In this document: positions 27,420-35,801 of the stretch, piece after piece
How positions within the stretch are numbered: the first letter of the stretch is position 1
Layout: the number at the start of each line of letters is the position of its first letter
Assembly (NCBI RefSeq): GCF_005049045.1
Contig: NZ_SUPK01000003.1
Span: forward strand, 124,001-188,000
DNA length: 64,000 nt
Source: Cohnella pontilimi
GTDB lineage: Bacteria; Bacillota; Bacilli; Paenibacillales; Paenibacillaceae
Direction of reading: 5' to 3'
Position numbers and translations under genes: made by a program
Notes under the pieces: generated by a model
What the model was told of the DNA's origin: nothing
The model's database searches: none
What the model saw: the letters and a program-made list of their open reading frames with translations, nothing else

Positions 27420-27734
27420 TCAGTACCGCTGTCTGGCTCTCCTTCTACCTAATTTATTTAACTCGGTAAAAATGCACCCGCAACTTCTAGTACGACCTGT
27501 TTTCAGATTGACCTTGAAAACCAGTTTTAACTTGCCACAGGTGCATTTACAGAGATACTTGTGATTCGAGTCACGTCGACGCGCATATAAAGAAATGACC
27601 GTTAAACGTTCAAATGTTCTACCAAAGTACGAATCGACTTTTTGCGCTTCTCCGGAGGTCATAAACCCATCCTGGTATTTCCTCATCGGTTGAGGGATTT
27701 GCTTTGGGTGGTGGGTACATATGTTATTCGCCAT
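27420..27734 (-). CDS. Small zinc-ribbon-like protein of phage type
   Basis: The central part (FGRTFERLTVISLYARR, then YLCKCTCGK, then GRTRSCGC) matches a module found at the start of phage HNH/AP2-type homing nucleases and as stand-alone proteins. The four or five cysteines probably bind zinc. No nuclease domain is attached, so it may be a remnant or a small DNA-binding protein. The start at 27734 has a weak ribosome-binding site. Confidence 0.65.
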   Translation of the reverse strand: MANNICTHHPKQIPQPMRKYQDGFMTSGEAQKVDSYFGRTFERLTVISLYARRRDSNHKYLCKCTCGKLKLVFKVNLKTGRTRSCGCIFTELNKLGRRRARQRY

Positions 27735-27781
27735 TTATTTGACCAACCCTGCCAACCACGCCTTATCAGTAGTCCCGCCAC

Positions 27782-27991
27782 CTAGCCCCGGTTTTTTTTA
27801 TGGATGAAAACCCAAAGCATACTGCTTCCGCACATATCGGTGATCGCGTACGGCACATCATTGAATTCACATACATGAACAGACGTAATGCTCCCTTAAT
27901 GTCTCAGGTATTCGATGACGTTCTTTGTCGGGAAAATACCGCGCCAGCTTAGCTCGCCAGTGTCCAGACTTGCTTGTTCAAATGTCCCCAT
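27782..27991 (-). pseudogene. Small gene of about 69 codons interrupted by TAA
   Basis: From an ATG at 27991 the minus strand reads 31 codons (with GELSWRGIFPTKNVIEYL), meets TAA at 27896-27898, and continues in the same frame for 37 plausible codons (with VCEFNDVPYAITDM) to TAG at 27782. Both halves look like coding sequence, so one stop mutation probably broke a small gene at the island edge. No family recognised. Confidence 0.45.
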
Positions 27992-28092
27992 TATGTCCCC
28001 ATTAATGATGTTAGATCCTTCCTTCAACAAAGTAAGTGCAATTACATAACAAAAAAATCCCATGCACCGCAAGGGATTTCACTTCCTAAGTA

Positions 28093-28179
28093 TGGTGCGG
28101 TCGAGAGGACTCGAACCTCCACGGTATTGCTACCGCCAGCCCCTCAAGCTGGTGCGTCTGCCATTCCGCCACGACCGCA
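28093..28179 (-). tRNA. tRNA-Leu (GAG)
   Basis: An 87-base cloverleaf with acceptor TGCGGTC/GACCGCA, a long variable arm and encoded CCA. The anticodon loop TTGAGGG gives GAG. It lies exactly at the change from AT-rich accessory to GC-rich core DNA. A stem with short arms (AAATCCC / GGGATTT) lies just below it at about 28055-28080. Confidence 0.95.
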
Positions 28180-28226
28180 TATGTTACTTATGATTTCCGC
28201 CCCAACCGGTGAGTATGGGACAAAAA

Positions 28227-28302
28227 TGGTGAGCCATGAAGGACTCGAACCTTCGACACCCTGATTAAAAGTCAGGTGCTCTACCAACTGAGCTAATGGC
28301 TC
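28227..28302 (-). tRNA. tRNA-Lys (TTT)
   Basis: A 76-base cloverleaf with acceptor GAGCCAT/ATGGCTC, encoded CCA and anticodon TTT within GACTTTTAATC. Confidence 0.95.
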
Positions 28303-28305
28303 GCA

Positions 28306-28380
28306 TGGTGACCCGTAGGGGATTCGAACCCCTGTTACCTCCGTGAAAGGGAGGTGTCTTAACCGCTTGACCAACGGGCC
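28306..28380 (-). tRNA. tRNA-Glu (TTC)
   Basis: A 75-base cloverleaf with acceptor GGCCCGT/ACGGGTC, encoded CCA and anticodon TTC within the loop CTTTCAC. It is clustered with tRNA-Lys (three bases apart) and tRNA-Leu on the same strand. Confidence 0.95.
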
Positions 28381-28601
28381 TCACGGGCTTCTGAAACTAG
28401 TCGCTTCAAGCTTTCCCGTTTCAGACGACAAAATTGATTATATCTGAATCCCACCGGGAAGGCAAGCATTTTGATGGACTTTTTTGCCCGCCAATTCCTG
28501 TAAGTTGGTATCGGCACAGCCTGCACACTTCTTGCTAAAGTTTCAACCCCGTTTCAATTCGGTTAAACAGGTATAGCGGCAACGAATAGGAGGCTAACGC
28601 T

Positions 28602-29915
28602 ATGAGCATCAGACATGGAATCACCCACGCGAGACAGCCTCGCAAACTGCATGACGGCACTTTATACTGGCCGAAAACGATGCCGCACATACCCGCTTAT
28701 CCGATGCTTCGCCGGCGCGAGGAAACCGAGGTTGCCATCGTCGGCGGGGGCTTGACCGGCGCGATCTGCGCCGCGATGCTGGCCCGCAGCGGCATTCCCT
28801 GCGTGCTGATCGAAGGCAAACAAGTCGCATCGGGAAGCACGGCGGCAAATACCGGACTCATACAATTTTGCAGCGATATTATGCTGAGCGAGCTGATGGG
28901 CAGAATCGGCGAGAAGAATGCCGTGATGTTTTACCACGCCTGCCGCAAAGCTTTGGTCACCCTCGCCCAGCTGTCGTCTGACACCGGCGAAGACACAGGT
29001 TTTTATACGCGAAGCAGCCTGTATTGCGCTTCATGCGAGGATGATGTAGCCAAGCTGATTCGCGAATATACGATGCTCCGGAAGTACGATTTTCCGGTGA
29101 GCTGGGGAATTCCGGCGCGTGTCGGAGGCAAAATCTCCGAAGTGAAAGCCGGCGCACTGACGACCCACGGAGATGCGGAAATCAATCCGCTCCGGCTGAC
29201 GCATGCCCTGCTCGCCTACGCGGTGCGTCTAGGCGCCCGAGTTTACGAAAATACCGGTGTTCTGGAAGTCGGAAGGATGAACGGCCGGTTTACGCTGTTG
29301 TGCCAAGAAGGCGAAATTCTCGCCCGGCGTGTGGTCAAGGCCACCGGTTATTTGCCGGGAATCGTGACACCGAGCTCCGCCGGCGCTCCGATCCTGAAGC
29401 GGTCATTCGCGCTGGCCACTGTTCCGGGCCAAGTCCCGGATGAATGGCCGGATCATTATATGATGTGGGAAACCGCACGCCCTTATTTCTACTTCCGCAC
29501 AACGCCGGACGGACGAATATTGGCTGGAGGTTCGGACGACAGCCTGTACGATCCGACCTGCGACGGGAAGCTGCTCACCAACCGCACCAACGGTCTGTTG
29601 GCGCAGCTCGGCGAATTGTTTCCCGGTCACGAGTGGCAAGTCGAAGACGCATGGTGCGGCACGTTCGGCGAATCCTCCGATGATCTGCCTTTCCTTGGCG
29701 AACATCCGGATCAGCCGGGCATCCATCATGCGCTGAGCACCGGAGGCAACGGAACCATTTACAGCGTCATTGCCGCGTCCTTGCTCCAGGACCGGATATT
29801 GGGACGAGACAATCGTTTGTCTTCGCTCCTCTCGCCCGGCCGACGCACGGTGGATGCATCATATATGCCGCATATTCCTAACAGTCCCGACCATTCCGCT
29901 TCGTTATTCGCATAA
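28602..29915 (+). CDS. FAD-dependent oxidoreductase, DAO family
   Basis: The protein of 437 residues has a Rossmann FAD site near residue 45 (VAIVGGGLTGAICAAMLARSG, shortened: GGGLTG with Glu in LIEGKQ) and the DAO-family layout with a C-terminal LSTGGNGTIY that closes the FAD site. Such proteins oxidise amines or amino acids with oxygen, often glycine- or sarcosine-like compounds; the substrate cannot be told from sequence. AGGAGG precedes the ATG. It stands alone between two tRNA groups and is followed by a terminator. Confidence 0.9.
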   Translation: MSIRHGITHARQPRKLHDGTLYWPKTMPHIPAYPMLRRREETEVAIVGGGLTGAICAAMLARSGIPCVLIEGKQVASGSTAANTGLIQFCSDIMLSELMGRIGEKNAVMFYHACRKALVTLAQLSSDTGEDTGFYTRSSLYCASCEDDVAKLIREYTMLRKYDFPVSWGIPARVGGKISEVKAGALTTHGDAEINPLRLTHALLAYAVRLGARVYENTGVLEVGRMNGRFTLLCQEGEILARRVVKATGYLPGIVTPSSAGAPILKRSFALATVPGQVPDEWPDHYMMWETARPYFYFRTTPDGRILAGGSDDSLYDPTCDGKLLTNRTNGLLAQLGELFPGHEWQVEDAWCGTFGESSDDLPFLGEHPDQPGIHHALSTGGNGTIYSVIAASLLQDRILGRDNRLSSLLSPGRRTVDASYMPHIPNSPDHSASLFA

Positions 29916-29932
29916 CCTGGCGGCATACCAAA

Positions 29933-29970
29933 AAGAGCCCTTCGGCGCAGTGGCCTCCGGGCTCTTCCTT
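29933..29970 (+). terminator. Terminator of the FAD oxidoreductase gene
   Basis: The arms AAGAGCCC and GGGCTCTT pair perfectly; the tail after the stem is CCTT, so the T-run is short. Confidence 0.65.
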
Positions 29971-29999
29971 ACAATGTCACTTGTTGTCATGAATGATGA

Positions 30000-30088
30000 T
30001 GGCGGAGAGAGAGGGATTCGAACCCTCGCGGCTGTTACACCCTAACGCTTTAGCAAAGCGCCCCCTTCGGCCTCTTGGGTACCTCTCC
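30000..30088 (-). tRNA. tRNA-Ser (GCT)
   Basis: An 89-base class II tRNA with acceptor GGAGAGG/TCTCTCC, discriminator G, encoded CCA, a long variable arm and anticodon GCT in the loop TTGCTAA. Confidence 0.95.
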
Positions 30089-30091
30089 ATA

Positions 30092-30167
30092 TGGCTCCCC
30101 GAACTGGACTCGAACCAGTGACAACACGATTAACAGTCGTGTGCTCTACCAACTGAGCTATCAGGGA
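30092..30167 (-). tRNA. tRNA-Asn (GTT)
   Basis: A 76-base cloverleaf with acceptor TCCCTGA/TCGGGGA, encoded CCA and anticodon GTT in the loop CTGTTAA. It lies four bases from tRNA-Ser. Confidence 0.95.
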
Positions 30168-30283
30168 ACATTCAAAAGTGACAGTAATAAATTTAACATG
30201 AGACCAAAATGAAGTCAAGCATTCGCGGCGCGTTTTTTACTGCCATTTTATAGTTGGGAATAACAGGTTAAATCCTGCGTCCC

Positions 30284-30766
30284 TCATGGCTTGGCGGCGT
30301 GGACGGCGACATCTTTCTGGAGCAGCTTAAGGCGGCCCCTGCAGCGTCCGCAAGCATATTTGCGGGGATCCGTCCTCCGCTTTCGCGGATAGGTCATCCC
30401 GCAATCCCGGCAGACGAGCAAGTACTTTACAGGCAGCGTCCGCGCGGCTCCCGGCAGCGGACGGCAGTGACGCGTGGCGCCGACTTTCGCGAGCAGCTCT
30501 TTGAAATCTGCGTCGCGGTGCTTGTATCCTTTGCCCTGCAAATGCAAATGATAATGGCACAACTCGTGCTTGATGATCGCCTCGGTCTCTTCCCGCCCAT
30601 GAACGGCGAGCTGATGAGGACTGATTTCGATATGATGGCTTTTGGTGAAATAGCGCCCGCCGGTGGTGCGCAGCCGTGCATTGAAAACCGCTTGATGCCG
30701 AAAAGGGAGTCCGAAAAACGCGAGCGATACTTTTTCCACCCAGGCTTGCAGTTCTTGATTATCCAT
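30284..30766 (-). CDS. SprT-like zinc metalloprotease family protein
   Basis: The metal site HELCH lies at residues 67-71 with a further histidine at 83. A C-terminal zinc ribbon has Cys 119, 122, 139 and 142. SprT-like proteins resemble the eukaryotic DNA-protein crosslink protease SPRTN; the bacterial function is less clear. In Bacillus the homologue (YdcK) sits beside cmpA and tex, as here. The length of 160 residues is normal. Confidence 0.92.
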   Translation of the reverse strand: MDNQELQAWVEKVSLAFFGLPFRHQAVFNARLRTTGGRYFTKSHHIEISPHQLAVHGREETEAIIKHELCHYHLHLQGKGYKHRDADFKELLAKVGATRHCRPLPGAARTLPVKYLLVCRDCGMTYPRKRRTDPRKYACGRCRGRLKLLQKDVAVHAAKP

Positions 30767-30944
30767 GGCCGGATCTCCTCCCCTTCATCGCATGGCTTCG
30801 CATGATTGCATTGTAGGCTTGGTCCACGCTGCACTGTCAAGAAGAAATTGATGACAGCGGCAAGCGCGGACCTGCACGGTGATACGCCGCTCTCCATATG
30901 CTAATACTACATTACAGGAAACGACGACGGGAGGTTGACGTTCT

Positions 30945-31091
30945 ATGCCGCAGTGGCTCAGCAATCAGCTGATGAGAGCGTTCCAGAAAAAAGACCGCCG
31001 GCAGATTCGTCTGCTTAACGACTGCTGGTACTATTATCGCGCCAAACCCGACAAAACGAAAAATACCGGGGATGCCGGTTGGATGAATTGA
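30945..31091 (+). CDS. cmpA: Cortex morphogenetic protein CmpA-like
   Basis: This 48-residue protein begins MPQWLSNQLMRAF, then KKDRRQIRLLNDCWYYYR, which matches the layout of Bacillus CmpA (W in position 4, then QIKLLNQCW and an aromatic run). CmpA is a sporulation checkpoint adaptor that targets SpoIVA for ClpXP degradation when cortex assembly is faulty. GGGAGGTTGAC precedes the ATG and a strong terminator follows. Its place between sprT-like and tex genes matches Bacillus. The C-terminal tail is about ten residues longer than in Bacillus. Confidence 0.88.
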   Translation: MPQWLSNQLMRAFQKKDRRQIRLLNDCWYYYRAKPDKTKNTGDAGWMN

Positions 31092-31101
31092 CGGCCGATG
31101 A

Positions 31102-31151
31102 AAAGAGCCTTCGCAAGAACCGTTGTCAGACGGTTGTTGCGAAGGCTCTTT
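31102..31151 (+). terminator. Terminator of cmpA
   Basis: Perfect 15-base arms (AAAGAGCCTTCGCAA and its inverse) with additional internal pairing (AACCGTT / AACGGTT-like). It lies 10 bases after the cmpA stop. Confidence 0.85.
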
Positions 31152-31158
31152 GTATAAA

Positions 31159-31296
31159 TCCCCCAAAAGTGACGTATTGCTTCCTGCCCGGGGTCCCCAA
31201 AAAGTAATCGGAAAATACTTCGAAGGCTTACGTCACTTTTTGGGGAGAAAGTCAGGGGGGACCCCCGTTCAAATCTTAGATCCCCCAAAAGTGACG
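31159..31296. repeat. Repeated motif TCCCCCAAAAGTGACG
   Basis: The motif occurs at 31159-31175 (plus), 31231-31247 (minus, ACGTCACTTTTTGGGGA) and 31281-31296 (plus). A weaker copy (TCCCCAAAAAGTAATC) lies at about 31194. The copies can form alternative hairpins. They lie between convergent cmpA and the nitroreductase gene, and the last copy touches the end of the latter. Confidence 0.7.
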
Positions 31297-31297
31297 A

Positions 31298-31954
31298 TTA
31301 ATTGTTCACTTCGTTCCAGAACGTCACGTCTTCGATCGGCAAGCGAGTCGTCCCGTGCGCGGTCTTAGCGGCTTTGCCGATCGGGATCAGCATGACCGGT
31401 ACATAGCGGTCGCCCAGGCCGAATGCTTCGGCGAATTTCTCCCGGTTATAGCCGCCCATCGGAACGGTGTCGTAGCCTTTGGCCTTCGCGACCAACATCA
31501 GCTGCATGGCAGCGAGAGAGGCGTCGACCACGGCTACCTCGCGGCTCATTGCCGGCGGAAGCGACGAATACAAGTTCACCGAGTTTTGGGTAAACGTCTT
31601 CGCGAGTTCCTCCGCCATGTAGCCGGCTTTCACCGCCTGGCCGTAAATTTGCTCGGCGTTGCGGTATGCTTCTTTATCGCCAAGAATGGCAACAACGGCA
31701 GACGCGTCCACGACTTGCTGCTGATTGTTGGCGATCGGCAGCAATTTCTGCTTCTGCTCCGGCGTGTCGATCACCAGAAAGCGGGTGTGCTGCATGTTGG
31801 ACGAAGAAGGAGCCAGCATCGTCAGCGAGAGAATTTCTTTCAGCTCCTCGCGAGGGATGACGACCTTCGGGTCATATACGCGAACCGAGTGGCGCTCCCG
31901 AACCACGTTCAAAAATGCCTCTTCATGCGCTGTTGTAATCGTGGATACACTCAT
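31298..31954 (-). CDS. Nitroreductase-family NAD(P)H oxidoreductase
   Basis: The protein of about 218 residues shows the FMN-binding start of the family (RERHSVRVYDPKVVIP, then LAPSSSNMQHTRFLV) and a C-terminal MGGYNREKFAEAFGLG. It is close in type to YodC/YdgI of Bacillus. I start at the ATG at 31954, where AAGGAGG lies eight bases upstream; a longer reading from 32038 crosses the promoter. The adjacent Rrf2 regulator and inverted repeats around the promoter suggest redox or electrophile control. Confidence 0.92.
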   Translation of the reverse strand: MSVSTITTAHEEAFLNVVRERHSVRVYDPKVVIPREELKEILSLTMLAPSSSNMQHTRFLVIDTPEQKQKLLPIANNQQQVVDASAVVAILGDKEAYRNAEQIYGQAVKAGYMAEELAKTFTQNSVNLYSSLPPAMSREVAVVDASLAAMQLMLVAKAKGYDTVPMGGYNREKFAEAFGLGDRYVPVMLIPIGKAAKTAHGTTRLPIEDVTFWNEVNN

Positions 31955-31985
31955 GAAATTTCCTCCTTGATGATCCGTACCTCGT

Positions 31986-32057
31986 TGTGTGATTTTACTG
32001 AGTATCTCCATACACAGTTTAAACCATGCGATTGTCAACTGAGTGAAAAATCACACA
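31986..32057 (-). promoter_or_regulatory. Nitroreductase promoter flanked by inverted operator arms
   Basis: On the minus strand, TTGACA (32033-32038) and GTGTAT (32010-32015) are 17 bases apart. Inverted arms lie at 31986-32002 (TGTGTGATTTTACTGAG) and 32039-32057 (CTGAGTGAAAAATCACACA). They flank the promoter and are good candidates for binding sites of the adjacent Rrf2 protein. Confidence 0.65.
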
Positions 32058-32119
32058 GTTAGTACCAAAGAAAAACGGCCCATAACTGTAACCGTGACTT
32101 GTACAGTATACGACCGTCT

Positions 32120-32593
32120 TCAGGAGATGTCAACTTGTGGGTTTACGCCCGACAACGCTTGCGTTTTGTCCGATAAATCGGCGATGGTATACCTTCTTAG
32201 CACTTCCCGAAGGCTGCGGTCCATCTCTTGCGTCAACTCTTGAAAAGCCGCCTTCATCTCCTGCCCGAACGGGTGAGAGCCGGTCGTCTCTTTGATCCCG
32301 TAACACAACGGATCGCCGACCTGCAGGGCGGTGTACACTTCTTCCAAAGTGAGGGTCCGCGGATCTCTCTTGAGCCGGTAACCGCCTTCGCGGCCTTCCC
32401 GGGTCTCCAATAAGCCTTCCTTTGCCAGAACGGCCAATATTCTTCGCAGCAGCGTCGCTTCCGATTGGAGATATCCCGCAAGCTCGGCGCTCGGGCACGT
32501 TTGGATATGTTCTTTCGATAGAATGACCAGCGCCTGCAAAGCCAGGCCGAACCATTTGGGATGATAATTCCCGATACACTTCTCGACTTGCAT
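32120..32593 (-). CDS. Rrf2-family transcriptional regulator
   Basis: A winged helix protein of about 157 residues: helix-turn-helix around LQSEATLLRRILAVLAKEG and wing around GREGGYRLKRDPRTL. It has cysteines at about residues 6, 33 and 73 but not the three closely placed cysteines of IscR, so iron-sulfur binding is doubtful; a redox-sensitive role like that of YwnA-type or HypR-type members is possible. I start at the ATG at 32593, with GGAAGGAG upstream. It directly precedes the nitroreductase gene on the same strand and probably controls it. Confidence 0.88.
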   Translation of the reverse strand: MQVEKCIGNYHPKWFGLALQALVILSKEHIQTCPSAELAGYLQSEATLLRRILAVLAKEGLLETREGREGGYRLKRDPRTLTLEEVYTALQVGDPLCYGIKETTGSHPFGQEMKAAFQELTQEMDRSLREVLRRYTIADLSDKTQALSGVNPQVDIS

Positions 32594-32703
32594 GATCGGA
32601 TCTCCTTCCTCGCCGGCTTTGGAAGATCGAAGCGGATTTCCCTGCATTTTACCATGAAAATCCGGACCCGCCAAGGCGAATCCGGGTGTTGAACCTGAGC
32701 AAA

Positions 32704-34887
32704 TTATTGAGGCTTGCGCATCGTCAGGCTAACTCGGCCTTTCTTCAGATCCGTACCGATCACCCACACGTTCACCGTATCCCCGACGGCCACCACTTCC
32801 GTGGGATGTTTCACGAATTTCTCGCTCAGCTGCGAGATGTGCACGAGACCGTCATTTTTGATGCCAATATCGACGAAAGCGCCGAAATCCACCACATTGC
32901 GGACGGTGCCCTGCAGCTCCATGCCGGGCTTCAAATCTTCGATGTCGAGCACATCGGTATGGAAAATGGGCGGAGGCAGCTCCTCCCGCGGATCGCGTCC
33001 GGGGCGCATAAGACTGTCCACAATGTCGCGGAGTGTAGGTACGCCTACTTCCAGCTTGGCGGCCACTTGTTCGACTTGGAGCTGCCGCAGCTTGTCCTTG
33101 AGCGGCTCCGTGCCGATGGCCGTCCGGTCCAATCCCAATTCCCGCAGCAGACGTTCGACCACCTCATAGGATTCGGGGTGAATCGGGGTCCGGTCGAGCG
33201 GGTTGCCGCCGTCCGTAATGCGCAGGAACCCGACGCATTGCTCGAACGTTTTGGCGCCCAGCCGCGGTACCTTTTGCAGCTGCTTGCGATCCGCGAACTT
33301 GCCCAGCTCTTCTCTGGCTTTCACGATATTGCGGGCCAGCGTGCCGTTAATGCCGGATACGTACGACAGCAAGGATGGTGAAGCGGTGTTCACATCCACG
33401 CCTACATGGTTAACCGCCGACTCCACGACGCCGGACAGGCTTTCATCCAGCCTCTTCTGCGACACGTCGTGTTGGTACTGGCCAACGCCGATCGCTTTGG
33501 GCTCGATTTTCACGAGCTCCGCCAGTGGATCCTGCAGCCGGCGGGCGATCGATACCGCGCTCCGCTCGGCGACGTCCAGGTCCGGGAATTCCTCCTGCGC
33601 CAGCTTGGACGCGGAATACACACTGGCGCCCGCCTCGTTCACAATCAAGTATTGCAGCTCACGCTCGGGCATTGCTTTGATGATCCCCGCGACGAATTGC
33701 TCGGTCTCCCGGGATGCGGTTCCGTTGCCGACCACGATTAATTGAACACCGTACTGCTGGATGATGCGGCGGAATGTCGCTTCCGCTTCGGCTTTTTTGT
33801 TGTGAGGTGGAGTCGGGTAGGTGACGCCCACCTCGAGAAGCTTGCCGGTTTCATCCACCACCGCCAGCTTGCAGCCGGTTCGGTAAGCCGGGTCGACACC
33901 GAGCACCACGCGGCCTTTCACCGGCGGCTGGAGCAGCAGATTGCGCAAGTTTTCCGAGAAGATACCGATGGCGTGCTCCTCCGCCTTCTCCGTCAGCTCG
34001 CCGCGCAGCTCCCGCTCAATGGACGGCGCAATCAGGCGTTTGTACGCGTCTTCCGCCGCTGCGGCCAAAACATCCCGAGCCACCGACGGGCCTTTGATCA
34101 CGCGCCGGTGCAGCTCCTCCACGACACGCTCGGTCGGAACGTCAATCGAGATGCCGAGCACATCCTCCCGTTCGCCGCGGTTAATCGCCAGCACACGATG
34201 CGGAGGAAGCCGTTTCACCGGTTCGTTGTACTGGTAATACATCTCATACACAGACTCGGCTTCCGGATCTTTCGCTTTGCTGTGCAGCACGCCGTTGTCC
34301 CAGGTGAACTTGCGGACCCAGCGGCGAATATCGGCATCGTCGGCGAGCATTTCGGCGATGATGTCCGACGCGCCTTGGACCGCCTCCTCGGCGTCATTTA
34401 CACCTTTGTCCGCATCTATGTATTTGGACGCTTCTGCATGCAGGTCGCCTTGGCGAGGCTGCGAGATCAGCCACTGTGCGAGCGGTTCTAGACCTTTTTC
34501 CTTGGCGACGCTTGCTCTCGTTTTGCGTTTCTGCCGGTATGGCCGGTAAAGGTCCTCGATCTCCTGCAGCTTCACCGCTTTGCGGATGGCCGCTTCAAGT
34601 TCAGGCGTCAGCTTATCCTGTTCGGCGATGAGGCGGATCACTTCGGCTTTGCGATCTTCCAGACCTTTGAGGTAATTCCGCCGGTCCTCGATCGCACGCA
34701 GCTGATTCTCGTCCAGTTCGCCGGTCATTTCTTTCCGGTATCGCGCAATAAAAGGAATGGTGTTCCCTTCATCCAGCAGCGATGCCACCGTCCGCACCTG
34801 ATTCGGCGACAAACCCAGTTCTCCGGCGATTTGCCGGATCATCCGTTCCGCCAATTCGCGGGCCGCTTTATCTACAGTTTCCGTCAT
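32704..34887 (-). CDS. tex: Tex-family RNA-binding transcription accessory protein
   Basis: The 727-residue protein shows the full Tex order: N-terminal helical region, YqgF-like RNase H fold (starting near VVLGVDPAYRTGCKLAVVD), helix-hairpin-helix repeats (VNTASPSLLSYVSGI) and a C-terminal S1 domain (GTVRNVVDFGAFVDIG). Tex binds nucleic acid and affects transcription and ribosome recovery. The start at 34887 has AGGAGG 12 bases upstream; an upstream ATG at 34923 is less likely. In Bacillus the homologue (YdcI) lies in the same neighbourhood. Confidence 0.96.
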   Translation of the reverse strand: MTETVDKAARELAERMIRQIAGELGLSPNQVRTVASLLDEGNTIPFIARYRKEMTGELDENQLRAIEDRRNYLKGLEDRKAEVIRLIAEQDKLTPELEAAIRKAVKLQEIEDLYRPYRQKRKTRASVAKEKGLEPLAQWLISQPRQGDLHAEASKYIDADKGVNDAEEAVQGASDIIAEMLADDADIRRWVRKFTWDNGVLHSKAKDPEAESVYEMYYQYNEPVKRLPPHRVLAINRGEREDVLGISIDVPTERVVEELHRRVIKGPSVARDVLAAAAEDAYKRLIAPSIERELRGELTEKAEEHAIGIFSENLRNLLLQPPVKGRVVLGVDPAYRTGCKLAVVDETGKLLEVGVTYPTPPHNKKAEAEATFRRIIQQYGVQLIVVGNGTASRETEQFVAGIIKAMPERELQYLIVNEAGASVYSASKLAQEEFPDLDVAERSAVSIARRLQDPLAELVKIEPKAIGVGQYQHDVSQKRLDESLSGVVESAVNHVGVDVNTASPSLLSYVSGINGTLARNIVKAREELGKFADRKQLQKVPRLGAKTFEQCVGFLRITDGGNPLDRTPIHPESYEVVERLLRELGLDRTAIGTEPLKDKLRQLQVEQVAAKLEVGVPTLRDIVDSLMRPGRDPREELPPPIFHTDVLDIEDLKPGMELQGTVRNVVDFGAFVDIGIKNDGLVHISQLSEKFVKHPTEVVAVGDTVNVWVIGTDLKKGRVSLTMRKPQ

Positions 34888-34994
34888 CTTCGTTTCGTTC
34901 CTCCTTGGCTTTGAGGCAAACAAAGGAGCGCCTCCGGCAGGAAGCGCCCGTTATCACATCCATTATGACTTGACGATTATCGGGAAGCAAGAAA

Positions 34995-35018
34995 CAAAAA
35001 ACGCCCGAACCGGGCGTT
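34995..35018 (-). terminator. Terminator of the ndoAI-ndoA unit
   Basis: An eight-base perfect stem (AACGCCCG / CGGGCGTT) is followed on the minus strand by TTTTTGT, five bases after the ndoA stop. Confidence 0.8.
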
Positions 35019-35022
35019 ATGG

Positions 35023-35373
35023 TTAAAAATCGATCAAGCCGACGCTGATTTGCAACGCTTCGTTCACCTTCAGCATCGTATCTTCGTCCAAATGCGTGAT
35101 TTTGTCCGTGAGCCGCTGCTTGTCGATCGTGCGAATTTGTTCGAGCAGGATGACGGAGTCTTTCTCCATCCCGTGCGTCTTCGCTTCGATCTCCACATGC
35201 GTCGGCAGCTTCGCTTTTTGGATTTGTGCCGTAATGGCCGCCACGATGACCGTTGGACTGAACCTGTTGCCGATATCGTTCTGGATTACCAGCACGGGGC
35301 GTACGCCGCCCTGTTCGGAGCCGACCACCGGTGATAAATCGGCATAAAATACATCCCCGCGTTTGACGATCAC
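35023..35373 (-). CDS. ndoA: MazF-family endoribonuclease toxin EndoA
   Basis: The 116-residue protein begins [20 protein letters not shown] and contains [12 protein letters not shown] and [11 protein letters not shown], the conserved blocks of Bacillus EndoA/NdoA. It cuts single-stranded RNA at UACAU in Bacillus. The antitoxin gene precedes it with only four bases between, and alr lies upstream, the same order as in Bacillus. Confidence 0.96.
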   Translation of the reverse strand: MIVKRGDVFYADLSPVVGSEQGGVRPVLVIQNDIGNRFSPTVIVAAITAQIQKAKLPTHVEIEAKTHGMEKDSVILLEQIRTIDKQRLTDKITHLDEDTMLKVNEALQISVGLIDF

Positions 35374-35377
35374 AAGG

Positions 35378-35659
35378 TTACACCCCGCTTACGAGGCGCC
35401 CGAGCGTGCTTTCCGCATCTTCTTCCGCGTGGAAGGCTTCTGATGCCATGTTCAGATTGATCTTTGCCATTTCCAAATACCCGCGTTGCATGGCGTCGCG
35501 GATCATCCGTTTCTTCCGGTCGACAAGATAGTGCTTCATCGCCTGGCGGATGATTTCGCTCCGGTTCGTATTCTCCTTCGCTACCACGAAGTCCACTTCC
35601 CGCAGCAGATGATCCGGCAAACTGATCATGATGCGTTTTGTATGTTGGTAATTGGCCAC
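35378..35659 (-). CDS. ndoAI: Ribbon-helix-helix antitoxin EndoAI
   Basis: The 93-residue antitoxin has an N-terminal ribbon-helix-helix ([19 protein letters not shown], then [14 protein letters not shown]) and a flexible acidic C-terminus that binds the toxin. It is the expected partner of ndoA and lies directly upstream. It probably represses its own operon. Confidence 0.94.
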   Translation of the reverse strand: MANYQHTKRIMISLPDHLLREVDFVVAKENTNRSEIIRQAMKHYLVDRKKRMIRDAMQRGYLEMAKINLNMASEAFHAEEDAESTLGRLVSGV

Positions 35660-35801
35660 CGAACAGCACCCCCAAAGATTTTCCAGACCCGAGCCTAATT
35701 TCCAGTATGCATGTCACAGATACATTCTATACGACCTATGCCGTTACCATTCGCGGTCGGACGGCGATTTCCTTCCGGACCGCGCAAAAAACGCTTCCCA
35801 T

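Noticed and set aside
28144-28374. Minus-strand frame over the tRNA cluster
   Set aside because: It is made of tRNA-Lys and tRNA-Glu sequence and typical of false calls over tRNA genes.
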